From: Antedon mediterranea
Taxonomy: Eukaryota; Echinodermata; Crinoidea; Comatulida; Antedonidae
Assembly (NCBI RefSeq): GCF_964355755.1
Contig: NC_092671.1
Span: forward strand, 27,381,070 to 27,445,069
Reading direction: 5' to 3'
Length of the DNA stretch: 64,000 nt
This document shows, piece by piece, positions 33,772-44,868 of the stretch (within the stretch, counting starts at the first letter, position 1; each line of letters begins with the position of its first letter). The notes beneath the pieces were generated by a model that saw only the letters and a program-made list of their open reading frames with translations, was not told where the DNA came from and searched no databases. Position numbers and translations under genes: made by a program.

Positions 33772-35969
33772 CTATGTCAACTTCTCTATGGTTTCTAGAA
33801 ACGGTTGGTCCCTCGGGCTTTGGACACCAAATAATATCATCATGGTTACTACAGTATTAGGAGCATCGGTTTGGGTTGCTTTAGTGCACTTCTTAGCATT
33901 TATGGATTTAACCACCCTATGTCTAAGGACTTTTTCACTCTCTGGGTAATATACCAAATAGGCGGGGCTTCCCTTGTCGTACCCTACAAATATCCCTTTC
34001 TTACATCGATCCTCTAATTTTGTTTTATTCTCTTTATAGGCATAGCATTCGCTTCCAAAATTCAATCATATTAGCTACATTAGGGACTTTGCCTGTCAAA
34101 CTAAAATACGGCGTTTGTTTAGTTTTGTTATTGTAGCACCTATTTCTGATATGCGCTGCACACATAACAGCATACGGCCATATTGTTTTCGGTAACTTGG
34201 AATGCGTTAACAAGCATCTGCCCATCTCGAATAGGGTGCGCCATTGGCGCTCGGCAGTGCCATTTTGATGCGGCGAGTAAGGTGCTGAGGTTTGATGTCT
34301 TATTTTATTTTTAGTCAGGAGTGACTTAAACTCCCTCGATACAAATTCAGATCCATTGTCTGATCTGAGGGTTTTAATATTCCCAAAGGGAGCAGAATCG
34401 GCTAGAAATTTTTCCATTGCCTTAATGGCGTCACTTTTTGCCTTTAGGAAATATACAAACGCTGCGCCCGTAAAGTCATCGGTAAAGCACATTGCATACC
34501 TAAACCCTTTAGATGAAGTTTGTTGGATTGGGCCAGCTAAGTCACTGTGTACTAGATCTAATGGTGCCAATGCGCGGGCATCAGCCTGCCTATTCCTAGT
34601 TTTTACCATCTTTCCTAACATACAAACTTCACAATTTATGTTAGTACTCACGTCTCCTTCGATTTTCATCCCTCCTACAACATTTTGTAATTTTATAATA
34701 TCATCTTTGTTACAATGGCCAAGAATATTGTGCCATTCATGTATTTCACGTGCAACACTTATTACAGTACTATTGTTAACATTACAAATGTTCATGTAAT
34801 ATAGTTGACCTTCCATTGTGATGTTGAATCTGGTTCCATCCCTATGAAACAATTCCGCTGTTGTTGGCTTGAAATTCACCGTTGCCCCATTTTTGGTTGC
34901 AGATCGTACCGATAATATATCCTGTGTGTAGGATGGTACACACAATGCATTCCGTAAAATTGTTTCGCAGATTCTACCTTGATCATCAATGAGATAAATC
35001 TTTGCATCTCCTCGTTTCGTTGCAATGTTAGTATATTTCTTGCCATCTGCCAATTCCATTGTATGTGCTTCCGGTTTGAAGCCTCTTTCAAACTTGATGA
35101 ACTTTGATTCATCTATAATAATGACGCACCTGTATCCACTAACAGTCCATGCTTATTAATATCGGTGATGGTTGGTTCATTCATTTTGAATGCGAACGTG
35201 TGGTTCTCATCATCACTTGTATCATTTGTCGATTTTGCATAATCGTTCTTCCTTCTACATTCACGCGTATTGTGTGTTGACGTTTTACATGTTAGTTTGT
35301 TGCTTTATGTCCAGGCTTTTTACATTCGTAGCAGATTAGTTGTTTAATTGGATGAGTTTTCATGATGGAGTCGTTAACGTTGGTACTCACCATTTTGCTG
35401 GTCTTTAAATTCTCTTCATAATTTTTGAGAGAGGTCTTAAATTCTGATAATGTTGGCTGATTTTCTTTTTGTGTTATCACTGTGTTTAGCGTATCATACT
35501 CTTCTGGTAGTCCTTTCAGTACCATTGACATTAGCAGTGAGTCACTGAGAACTTCCCCTGCTGTTTTTAACGACACTCCAATCGTTTCTGCTCGAATTAC
35601 ATAATCGGTGGTAGTCTCAATTGCTTTCATCTTTAAAGAACATAATTGTGAGTACATTGTTATTACTCTCGGTTTTCCTCTACCTAGGTAATGTTCACGA
35701 AGGATCGTTAGCTCTTTACGCCCATCATCTTTAGCATCACGAATAATCAGTGATAGCGACCTTTCATCTAGACATTGAACAAGCTCCGCAAAAGCATTTG
35801 CATTCTTGTTTGCATCAGGAGAATTTTCATCTCCTGGATTTATTACACCATGCAACTTCTGTAGACGCATATATCCTAAAAACTTAACTTCCCAGAGTTC
35901 ATACTGGGACTCATCGCCGTTGAATAATATTCTTCTGGGCCCATAACCTGTTAGATTATGAGTAGCCAT
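33772..35969 (-). pseudogene. Ty1/copia remnant: gag, protease, integrase
   Basis: Minus strand from the gag ATG at 35969. Gag has a copia-type N-terminus (TGYGPRRILFNGDES...) and ends with a zinc knuckle CYECKKPGHK at about 35310. Protease is represented by LLVDTGAS near 35150, followed by a frame change. The GAG-pre-integrase region shows HEWHNILGHCN and CEVC, then the integrase core with DLVHSDLAGP, RSDNGSEFVS and PHQNGTAE (D, D, E). Another frame change near 34050-34065 leads into GSECYAYKENKTKLEDRCKK and GIFVGYD. Reverse transcriptase and RNase H are absent. It is a related family to the gag at 55000-55857. Not functional. Confidence 0.88.
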
Positions 35970-36146
35970 AATCTCGACTTGGAAGCAAACAACAACGGAT
36001 AAAAATAAGATATAACTCAACAGTGTTACATGAGAACTTGAACTACAGTTTATTCAGAACTTGTATTATAATATATGTACAGTACAATTAAATGTGATTG
36101 GTCAGTTAATAATCAGAAAAGAGGTGGGCATTCCACCTATCATAGT

Positions 36147-38400
36147 ACATTAAATGATTATCGTCCTGTTGCTCTAACCCAAATTATTACAAAGTGCTTT
36201 GAGAGGCTATTTAAAGATGTATTGATTAAAGAAACGTTGCCTTTTGTTGATAATAATCAGTTTGCATACTGTAGTAGAGGTGTCGACGATGCAATAACTA
36301 CCCTCTTGCAATGCATCCAATCTATGAAACTTTGGACAAACCTAGGCAATATGTAAGGACGTTATTTTTAGATTTTTCTACGGCTTTCAATAGAGAGAAA
36401 TGGCGAACCGCGATGACGTCACTCAAATTTCACCGAGTGGGTATAGATTGTAAACAAACCATTTCGCCACATGTTTTTGTATGGGAAATTCCGATGGGTT
36501 GAGTTAAAAAAGTAGGTAGAAAAGAACGTTTAAAACACACATAATAGCAGTATCTTTTTTTTTTTGCAACCCCTTAACAATTTTAATGTTATATGGGCAA
36601 ATCTTAACATATTTTATTTTAATTTGGATTGAATTAAGACGCGTTTTTGTTATATACTGTACCCAGCTCTAGGCCCTAGATAGTTGGCCTGTATATGCTG
36701 TAGTACCTCGAGTACTCGAGCCTAGCACGGATTATCGGTTATAATAATAATAATAATAATAATCATAATAATAATAATAATAATAATATTGGAAATTCGT
36801 TATTGCATACTGTACTACTACTACTACTACTTTAGCTAGGGTGCTGCTACTTTAGCTAGGGTGCTGCTAAGCCTCTCCTAGCTAGGTAGTAAGACTAAAA
36901 TAGAGCATCTCTAGTAGATGTAGGCCTAGCATTAGTTTCAGCTTGACAACTGCCATTTTGTTATGTGGCTAGTGATGCTTCCTTCCTGCAGGGGGCTATC
37001 GCCAGTAATGAATACTTGATAACACCATTCTACTATAATACTATAGACCTAGTCTAATGTAGACCTACAGATATGAGATATTTTTAGGAATATGATTGTG
37101 AATGATGGATGACTTTTATACATAACAAGAATTATGAGCGTTACAGCAACAACATTGGTTAGACGACGCCATGATTCACGTGTATAAACATAGGAAATGT
37201 GCCGCCCTCAACGGTTTGTTAATATTTTATACCCACTCGGATTTTAGACGCCGGTTCGCCATTTCTCTCTATTCAATGAAACCAAACATACTTCTTGATA
37301 AATTAGTTAGTATGAATGTTAATCCTTTTGTTTGTCTATGGATCAGAGATTTCTTGAAAAACAGAACCCAGCGTGTTAGAATTGATAATGTTTTGTCTGA
37401 TATCATTGTTTCAAACACCGGTGCCCCACAGGGATGCGTGTTATCTCCATTGTTCACATTATATACAAGCGACCTTAGAAGTGAATCATGTCAAATAGTT
37501 AAATTTGCTGATGACACCTGTATCACAGGCTTAATTGTAAACAATGATGAGAGCACGTATAGAACTGAAGTTAATAATATAATTAACTGGTGTGATATGA
37601 ACTGTCTAAGTATTAATGTAAATAAAACAAAGGAAATTGTGTTTGACTTTCGTAAAATTAAGAGGCAACTTATACCTTTAAATATCAAAGATAATGATGT
37701 CCGCACAACTAGTGAACATAAATATTTAGGAGTATGGATAGATGAAAAACTGTCATAGAACGCCAACACTGCCAAAGTCTATGCAAAGGCAAACCAAAGA
37801 TTGTACTTCTTAAGGAAATTAAGAAACTTTAAGATTGGCAGAGATGCGCTGTCTCTATTCCATCAGGCTATGATACAGTCCATATTAACATTTTGCTGTA
37901 TTGTATGGCTAAATAGTTTATCTAAGTATAACTCAAATAAATTACAGAGAATAATAAAAATGGCTAAGAAGGTAATAGGTGCAAACGTCCCATCTATCCA
38001 TGATATATGCGATAAGGTTATGGAGAAAAAACTAAAATGTATAATTAACGACCAGTCTCATCCTCTTTTTAACTTTATAAATTTCAGTAGATCCGGAAGG
38101 ATGATCCCTTCAATTAAGAAGACTGAGCGTCATAATAAATCATTTCTTCCGTGTGCAATCAGGCAATACAACAAGCAATTTAAAAGATAACTTGAGACGT
38201 TTTATATTTTATTCTTTATATAGTATTTTAATATTTATACTGTTCATAATGTTTTATACATAGTATATTTTCTTATATATTATCGTATCCATTGTATAGT
38301 ATTGTATGTTGTTATTTTTATTGTAATTTGAACCTTGGAAGGCAAATTTCATCTACTGTGTATTTGACAATAAATTTTAACTTGAACTTGAACTTGAACT
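36147..38400 (+). pseudogene. LINE reverse transcriptase with (TTGAAC)n tail, split by a MITE
   Basis: Plus strand: NDYRPVALTQIITKCFERL starts the RT, and LFLDFSTAFN ends at 36391. The gene resumes at 37271 with SMKPNILLDKL. The palm follows with GAPQGCVLSPLFTLYTSD and VKFADDTCITG, then a TAG at 37756-37758 where the frame otherwise continues through AKVYAKANQRLYFLRKL to a stop at 38190. The 3' end has a short UTR and a (TTGAAC)n microsatellite tail, as in CR1/Rex/L2-type LINEs. The endonuclease is missing (5' truncation). Apart from the MITE and one nonsense codon the visible RT is intact, so the copy is fairly young. Confidence 0.85.
36392..37270. mobile_element. 879-bp MITE inside the LINE RT, AT target duplication
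   Basis: AGAGAGAAATGGCGAACCG at 36392 is matched in reverse complement ending at 37270, with a second inverted match GAGTGGGTATA just inside. AT flanks both sides. Removing 36392-37272 rejoins the RT reading frame exactly. It contains (TAA)n and (ACT)n microsatellites at about 36740-36830 and no open frame. A 2-bp AT duplication would fit ISL2EU-like elements (inference). Confidence 0.85.
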
Positions 38401-39734
38401 ATTTCGGTGTATAAGTCGCACTTTTGACCTCTAAATTAAGGGTGCGTCTTATACACCGAACATAAATGCCTCACCACACAGATTGTACATAATCGTCACC
38501 TCGTTGGTTGGCGCGGCTAGGCCTAGGCTAGCTACAGTGTACTAACGTAACGACAACCTGCTTCTGCCTAGTTTTCAAGGCATTTTAGCGTGATGTTATA
38601 CTAAATATGATGAAAAGATTTGTTCATTATAGAGCTGTGTTTTAGGCGCTCCGATAAAATTTCATTTGTAAACGTTTACGATTGGAATGTATTTATATAT
38701 AGTTATACGCACGATCGCCGACCGCCGTACCCCTAGCGCAAGCCCTACACTGCCAAAGTCTATGCAAAGGCAAACCAAAGATTGTACTTCTTAAGGAAAT
38801 TAAGAAACTTTAAGATTGGCAGAGATGCGCTGTCTCTATTGCATCAGGCTATGATACAGTCCATATTAACATTTTGCTGTATTGTATGGCTAAATAGTTT
38901 ATTTAAGTATAACTCAAATAAATTACAGAGAATAATAAAAATGGCTAAGAAGGTAATAGGTGCAAACGTCCCATCTATCCATGATATATGCGATAAGGTT
39001 ATGGAGAAAAAACTAAAATGTATAATTAACGACCAGTCTCATCCTCTTTTTAACTTTATAAATTTCAGTAGATCCGGAAGGATGATCCCTTCAATTAAGA
39101 AGACTGAGCGTCATAATAAATCATTTCTTCCGTGTGCAATCAGGCAATACAACAAGCAATTTAAAAGATAACTTGAGACGTTTTATGTTTTATTCTTTAT
39201 ATAGTATTTTAATATTTATACTGTTCATAATATTTTATACATAGCATATTTTCTTATATATTATCTTATCCATTGTATAGTATTGTATGTTGTTATTTTT
39301 ATTGTAATTTGAACCTTGGAAGGCAAATTTCATCTACTGTGTATTTGACAATAAATTTTAACTTGAACTTGAACTATTTTGGTGTATAAGTCGCACTTTT
39401 GACACGCAAATTTGACCTCTAAATTAAGGGTGCGTCTTATACACCGAACATAAATGCCTCACCACACAGATTGTACATAATCGTCACCTCGTTGGTTGGC
39501 GCGGCTAGGCCTAGGCTAGCTACAGTGTACTAACGTAACGACAACCTGCTTCTGCCTAGTTTTCAAGGCATTTTAGCGTGATGTTATACTAAATATGATG
39601 AAAAGATTTGTTCATTATAGAGCTGTGTTTTAGGCGCTCCGATAAAATTTCATTTGTAAACGTTTACGATTAGAATGTATTTATATATAGTTATACGCAC
39701 GATCGCCGACCGCCGTACCCCTAGCGCAAGCCCT
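37766..39734 (+). repeat. ~981-bp tandem duplication (LINE tail plus MITE left part)
   Basis: 37766-38746 and 38747-39734 are nearly identical copies. Each carries the last 129 codons of the LINE RT, its TTGAAC tail, and the first ~350 bp of the TATTTCGGTGTATAAGTCGC element. Differences are few (for example extra ACACGCAAATTTG in copy 2 and a few substitutions), so the duplication is recent. Confidence 0.95.
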
Positions 39735-40202
39735 TCTTGGCGGCCACATGGTGTACGGTATTCGACTAGTATATTCTCCAGTTGATTATAGCATGGACCT
39801 AGCGTATACACTTCTCGGATACATAGAAACTAATCGAATACGATTGTCCGTGAAAACGTGCGCCCTCTCGAAATGATCGAGCGAGGCTAGCCCACACACG
39901 TGCGTGTTACACACACGGTCATGCACTCGATGTTGCGGGTGCGAAAATCATTAAGAACAAGTTAGAAAGAACTTGTTGAGGCTGGGCGCGACCGAGCCTA
40001 GGTAAGAAAAAATCTAAATAAAGACTTCGTTGTAGATATAACAAAAAATATTATTACAATAATATTGATTACAATTTAAAAAAACATTGTTTTGATGAAA
40101 TATAAAGTGCGTCTTATACATCGACGATATCAAAAATACCGATATTTTACTCTCAGTTAGGGGGTGCGTCTTATACACGGGTGCGACTTATACACCGAAA
40201 TA
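39375..40202. mobile_element. MITE with TATTTYGGTGTATAAGTCGC ends
   Basis: A 22-bp terminal inverted repeat at 39375-39396 and 40181-40202 (one mismatch), with internal copies of GTGCGTCTTATACACCGA. An extra left end lies at 38400-38421 because the tandem duplication copied it. Non-coding. Confidence 0.75.
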
Positions 40203-40689
40203 TACGGTACTTGCTTTAATGAATTATCTTAATAATTTGGAAATCTACAGATTAAAGTAATGTATATTGTCAGATTTTGCTTTTATTGAGTACGTAATGG
40301 ATTACAATTCACCAGTCAACGGAATGGGATCACGTCTATCAAAGGATAGATGACATGGTGAAATGAGCAATAAAACATCGGTCACTACGAAGTCACGGCT
40401 AAGATTGGTTTAAAATATCTGTTTCATTGAAAGTAAGGATCGGATTTATAACCTCCAAAGCACGATGTACTATACGTAAGTGTTTGATCAGATGTCGATT
40501 ATGTCGATATTTAACTAAATAGTGGATTTCTGGAACCATCGCAAAGCTAGGCCCACTAAAGACAAACTTATAGATCCAGGAAAGGGCTATCTGTACCTGT
40601 AACAAATAGCTAAGCCCCATCCCATCATTGTGATCTATTGATGAACGATGAAACAATATCATATCTGAATCAGCCAATCAACGCCAAGC

Positions 40690-41815
40690 TTGTTACAGTC
40701 AATAGTTAATTGTTCCTGTCACGCCTCAGTCAACACTGATCGAACCCTATTCACGTTACTGGCAAGCGCGGTCTTCACGCTTGACCAGCTACAAACAATA
40801 GAGTCAGATAATGACCTAATCCAATTCTCGCAGCAATCACCGTCATCTTCTGTAAATAATGAAAATGACGCTAAAGCGGAAGGGCAAAAACACATACTAG
40901 AGGATTTTTTAATGACTGGAAGAGAAGGTATTGAATGTGTAGCAGGATGCAACTTAACCAATAAAAACAAAAACTCAATAACATGCACCCTGTGCAACAA
41001 ACAATACCATAGAGCATGTGTAGATGCTAAAGGAAAAAAGGGAACTTGGATCTGTCCTATATGTCGACGCATCTCAAGTATACTCTCAACCATAACCAAA
41101 ACCATTCTTGTCTTGAATCAGCGGATAAGATATCAAGACTAACAGATTGGTAACGCAACCAGACATCCTAACAATATTACTACTACTGATACTTATTCGC
41201 ATAAAAGAAAAAGATAAAGAACGAATCCTTACAGAAAACAAGTAGCTAAAATCGGAAATAGAATTGCTATGGAAAGAACTGAGACAAAAAAACGATTGAA
41301 AACGCAAAGCTAACGGCAGAAAACAAACTGCTTAGACAAGAACTAAAGCAACAAACTGAAAATCCAAAATATGCCAATATGTACACGAATTAAGAGCTGA
41401 GATAGAAAAGATCTGAGAAAAGACAAACAGAGCAGAAAAAGAAGCGAAAGCTACTGCTAATACAATCACAGGTAAGACGTGCGCACAAGTGAAGTTATTG
41501 CTACTAAGGATAAGTCCAACTAGACGCAGCTAGGAGTGAAATCGCAAAGCGAAAGAGGCAGTTTACGAAGCCAAACAAACGCAGATAGCGGTAGATACCT
41601 CAAACTTCCAAACTGTGCATACAAGAAAGCAGCAAGACGGAGCTCAAACTACGTACGAATACGAATATATTGAATATGGTCTCAGAAAGAGATTAAGCAC
41701 TATAGAATCATGTTCATACACGAACACACTTCAACTTAATGATTCCATAAATAACATAAGTCTATCACTTTTGCATTTTAATATAAGAAGTACTTTGATG
41801 AGTTAGTAACTTATC
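40690..41815 (+). pseudogene. LINE N-terminal ORF with PHD-like finger and coiled coil
   Basis: Plus-strand ORF at 40690-41142 carries CVAGCNLTNKN, then ITCTLCNKQYHRACVDAKGK and WICPICR, a PHD-type zinc-finger pattern often found at the N-terminus of CR1/jockey-group LINE proteins. After its stop, frame-shifted fragments to about 41500 encode Lys/Glu-rich, coiled-coil-like sequence. At about 41770-41800, LSLLHFNIRS is the typical start of the LINE endonuclease, where the copy breaks off. So this is the 5' half of a decayed LINE; its partner could be the endonuclease piece at 51500-52228 or another copy. Confidence 0.65.
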
Positions 41816-41849
41816 TCAACCATATCAAACATGTATTTACAATATATAA

Positions 41850-43157
41850 TCCCATAACAAAACGTCTTAGTAAATATAGCTCTATATCTATTAGCCTTAT
41901 AAGTTATCGCCTTATAGATATCTAAGCACCTACTAATAAGGAGATTTTAGGTAGAATTTAGATAGTTCCCAATAGGTTTTACCTCATTAGCATAATTCAA
42001 AACCCTCACTAATAGTATTAGATAGATTTTCACTGTATACATCTATCTATTGTTTACTATATAATAGATATACAAAGGGCCGGGCTACCAGCAATCTATT
42101 AATAGAAACAAACAAACCAGTTAATAAACTATCTATTTTATACAATTAGATAGATATGGACTACCAGATACCTATTAGAAATCTATAAGTGTCATATCTA
42201 TCTACTGTCTACTTATTATAGCTATACAAGGGCTACCAATAACCTATCGATAGACTATAAAGAAACTGATAATAGCCAGTTAAATATTAATCAACTATCT
42301 ATTTTATATAGCTGGGAAGTAGTTATTCCATCGTTGATTCATTGAGTTAAAATCCTTAGTTGCAAAAAAATACTAATTTACATAATTGTGTAATTATTTT
42401 GTGGTGTGTGATGGGCAAAGGGTTAGTCTACAGTTAGGTATAAAAAAAAAAGTAATTTGCATATTGATGACGTCATGTGACGTCATTACAGGTATTTTGG
42501 ATTTCTTGTTTTTTATCTAATTAATGATAAAAACTATATTTTCTATAAGAAATTCTTATGGAATACGTTTTTCCAACTGGATATTGATGAAGATACGTAT
42601 AACAAATAAAAATATTTAAAAAATTGAATTATTTTCATTGTTTATAAAAATTATGCACAAAGTTTTGGGGCAAAATCGTGAAAATAATGACAGTTTCCAA
42701 AAATTCACTATAGTACAAAAACTAACTATTGTTTTTAGAATTTTTTTTTTTTTGCGTGTTGTGATAAACACGATGTTGCCCTATTGGGGCTGGTAAATTG
42801 TTGTTACTTTCAAAATTGCCGCCATTACGCTACTCAAAACAACTTTCCAAGATAGAAATACTATTATATATACTATACTATATTTAACTATAGAAGGCGC
42901 ATTATTTTCAAGACGATAATACAACTATAGAGGGCCGTTTTTTTGGCTGGAAAATTTTGTTAATGACTTGCAAAATTATTCAAGTTCATCGAAAGAATAT
43001 AGAGGGTGCTATATATTATAGGCAAATACGATTAAATAATTGTTTTGCCCATACCTGGTATTACCGGGTATACGTATTTCAACGACGTTTGTTTATACCC
43101 GGTATACGCAGTGAAAGGGTTAAGCCTACTTAAATCTACTAATTTTTTTGCTATGGG
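41850..43157. repeat. Palindromic TAGATAG-rich repeat with ~760-bp insertion
   Basis: 42268-42358 and 43121-43157 match, in reverse complement, one continuous block at 51334-51500. Here the block is interrupted by about 760 bp ending in CAGTGAAAGGG|TTAA (43107-43123). That ending resembles a piggyBac-type terminus, but no matching left end was found. The left part (41866-42310) is rich in inverted ATCTAT/ATAGAT words. No gene. Confidence 0.5.
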
Positions 43158-43590
43158 TGGAATTTCGCATCAGCAATTTTTTCGCGCCAGTTCCCTGTCC
43201 CGTCATTCAATTCAAGAAACATTTATTGACCAAAAATATTCTATCATAACATTAACAATGGTTGGCATATAATATATAGTCGAAAGTCGCTGTAGTCCCT
43301 CTTTACATTATACAAATAATAATAATACAACACTTAGGCTAATTAATTAGCCGTTTCGTACATTATATTAAAAAAAAGAATACAGTATCTTAATTAATTA
43401 GGTTACCATCTGAGGTATACTTTAATAAAAGATATTCTTGAATGGACCTTTTTAAACTTTTGCCGTGCTTATGCACCATGCTTGGAATTTTATTACAGAA
43501 ATAATTCCAAAGTTTAGATCCATTTATATGAATAAAGTGTTGGCCGCAAGTTAGTCTTGAGAAAGGTACATTCATTGCATATTTGTGTCT

Positions 43591-43605
43591 AAGATTGTGA
43601 TAATT
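43591..43605. repeat. 15-bp target duplication of the Penelope-like element (left)
   Basis: AAGATTGTGATAATT here and at 44869-44883 flank the Penelope-like element and lie at the same point of the interrupted LINE A coding sequence. Confidence 0.75.
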
Positions 43606-44868
43606 ATAGATGACAAATTTCGTTTTTGTAAAAGCACAAGTTAACGGAGTACTTACTCGAACGTTTCGATCTCTATCAGAGATCCTTCTCAACTGACTGC
43701 GGAGTGTTAATGCAGCTTGGTCATTCTTGACGTCATCTGTTGATGACGTCGTACGCCTCCGGTTGTAGGTTGGAGGTTGTGCGGGGCTCGGCCAGGTGAT
43801 GTGTCTATCAAATCATTGTACAAATGCGAGAGTTCGTGGGCTCCAGTGTCCCGGTTCATGGTCTTCTTCTTATTTCTCCTTATATGTAATGATTCTCTAA
43901 TCTGTCTGTCTTTGCGTTTAGGCTCTTTGGTTAAACAATAAACACGCTTGTGGACAGAGCTGAGAAGGTAGTGGGAGATATGGATTTGAGGAAAGTTGAG
44001 ATGGATAACATCAAGAAAGCGTTACACAACTGCCAGTATCCAGAGTGGTCCTTCCAGAGAGTTATGGAAAACCGAAAAAGAAAAAAGAACAAAGGACACG
44101 AACCACAGAAGGAAAAAATCAAGATGCGAGGTAGCATAGGAATCCCCTACGTAAAAGGAATGGCAGAAAGAATACGACGCACTCTCTCCTATCACAATGT
44201 CGGAACCTATTTCCTACCCCAAAATAAAATCAAGAATAGCCTCGTCCACCCAAAAGATAAAATCGAGAAGATGGATACATGTGGAGTAATCTACGAAGTC
44301 ACCTGCCGCAACTGTCCACAAGTTTACATTGGGGAAACAGGGAGGGTATTACAAACACGAATTAATGATCACAAAAAAGATGTTACAACAAACACGGGGG
44401 GAGTAATGACTAGGGCCTCCAGAACATCCACATCTTCGATCATACACAAATCTGCCATTACAGAACATGTCATAAAACACAATCATGTACCAAACTGGGA
44501 GGCTACCATCTTAACCAAAGAGCCTAAACGCAAAGACAGACAGATTAGAGAATCATTACATATAAGGAGAAATAAGGAGAAGACCATGAACCGGGACACT
44601 GGAGCCCACGAACTCTCGCATTTGTACAATGATTTGATAGACACATCACCTGGCCGAGCCCCGCACAACCTCCAACCTACAACCGGAGGCGTATGACGTC
44701 ATCAACAGATGACGTCAAGAATGACCAAACTGCATTAACACTCCGCAGTCAGTTGAGAAGGATCTCTGATAGAGATCGAAACGTTCGAGTAAGTACTCCG
44801 TTAACTTGTGCTTTTACAAAAACGAAATTTGTCATCTATACAAAATCGAAGCTAAATGAAATTCTTTC
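43606..44868 (+). mobile_element. Truncated Penelope-like element with 330-bp inverted arms
   Basis: 43606-43935 is an almost perfect inverted copy of 44511-44839. The middle encodes the C-terminal part of a Penelope-type protein. A 29-bp tail follows the right arm. A 15-bp target duplication flanks the element. Each arm contains GATCTCT-GAT-AGAGATC followed by GAAAC, resembling part of the hammerhead ribozymes known in Penelope elements, but the CUGANGA box is poor. Confidence 0.85.
43936..44696 (+). CDS. Penelope-like connector and GIY-YIG endonuclease (partial)
   Basis: The open frame runs to 44696 with a first ATG at 43950; upstream codons (LVDRAEK) continue the expected protein, so the ATG is internal to a 5'-truncated ORF. 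A basic connector (RKRKKNKG) is followed by the endonuclease: GVIYEVTCRNCPQVYIGETG (GIY...YIG variant), then GRVLQTRINDHKKD, SAITEHVIKHNH and, near the end, RESLHIRRNKEKTMNRDTG. These are in the usual order for Penelope-like retroelements. The reverse transcriptase domain is absent. The last ~60 codons lie in the right inverted arm. Confidence 0.88.

Noticed and set aside
34356-34799. Plus-strand ORF of 147 aa
   Set aside because: Antisense to copia integrase, which has clear catalytic motifs on the minus strand.
40719-41105. Minus-strand ORF of 128 aa
   Set aside because: Antisense to the PHD-finger LINE ORF.
43640-43690. A functional hammerhead ribozyme in the Penelope arm
   Set aside because: A hairpin before GAAAC is present, but the CUGANGA core is not; kept only as a possible relic.
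43390-43692. A 100-aa minus-strand gene
   Set aside because: Chimera across an insertion junction: its first part is Penelope arm, the rest LINE A C-terminus.
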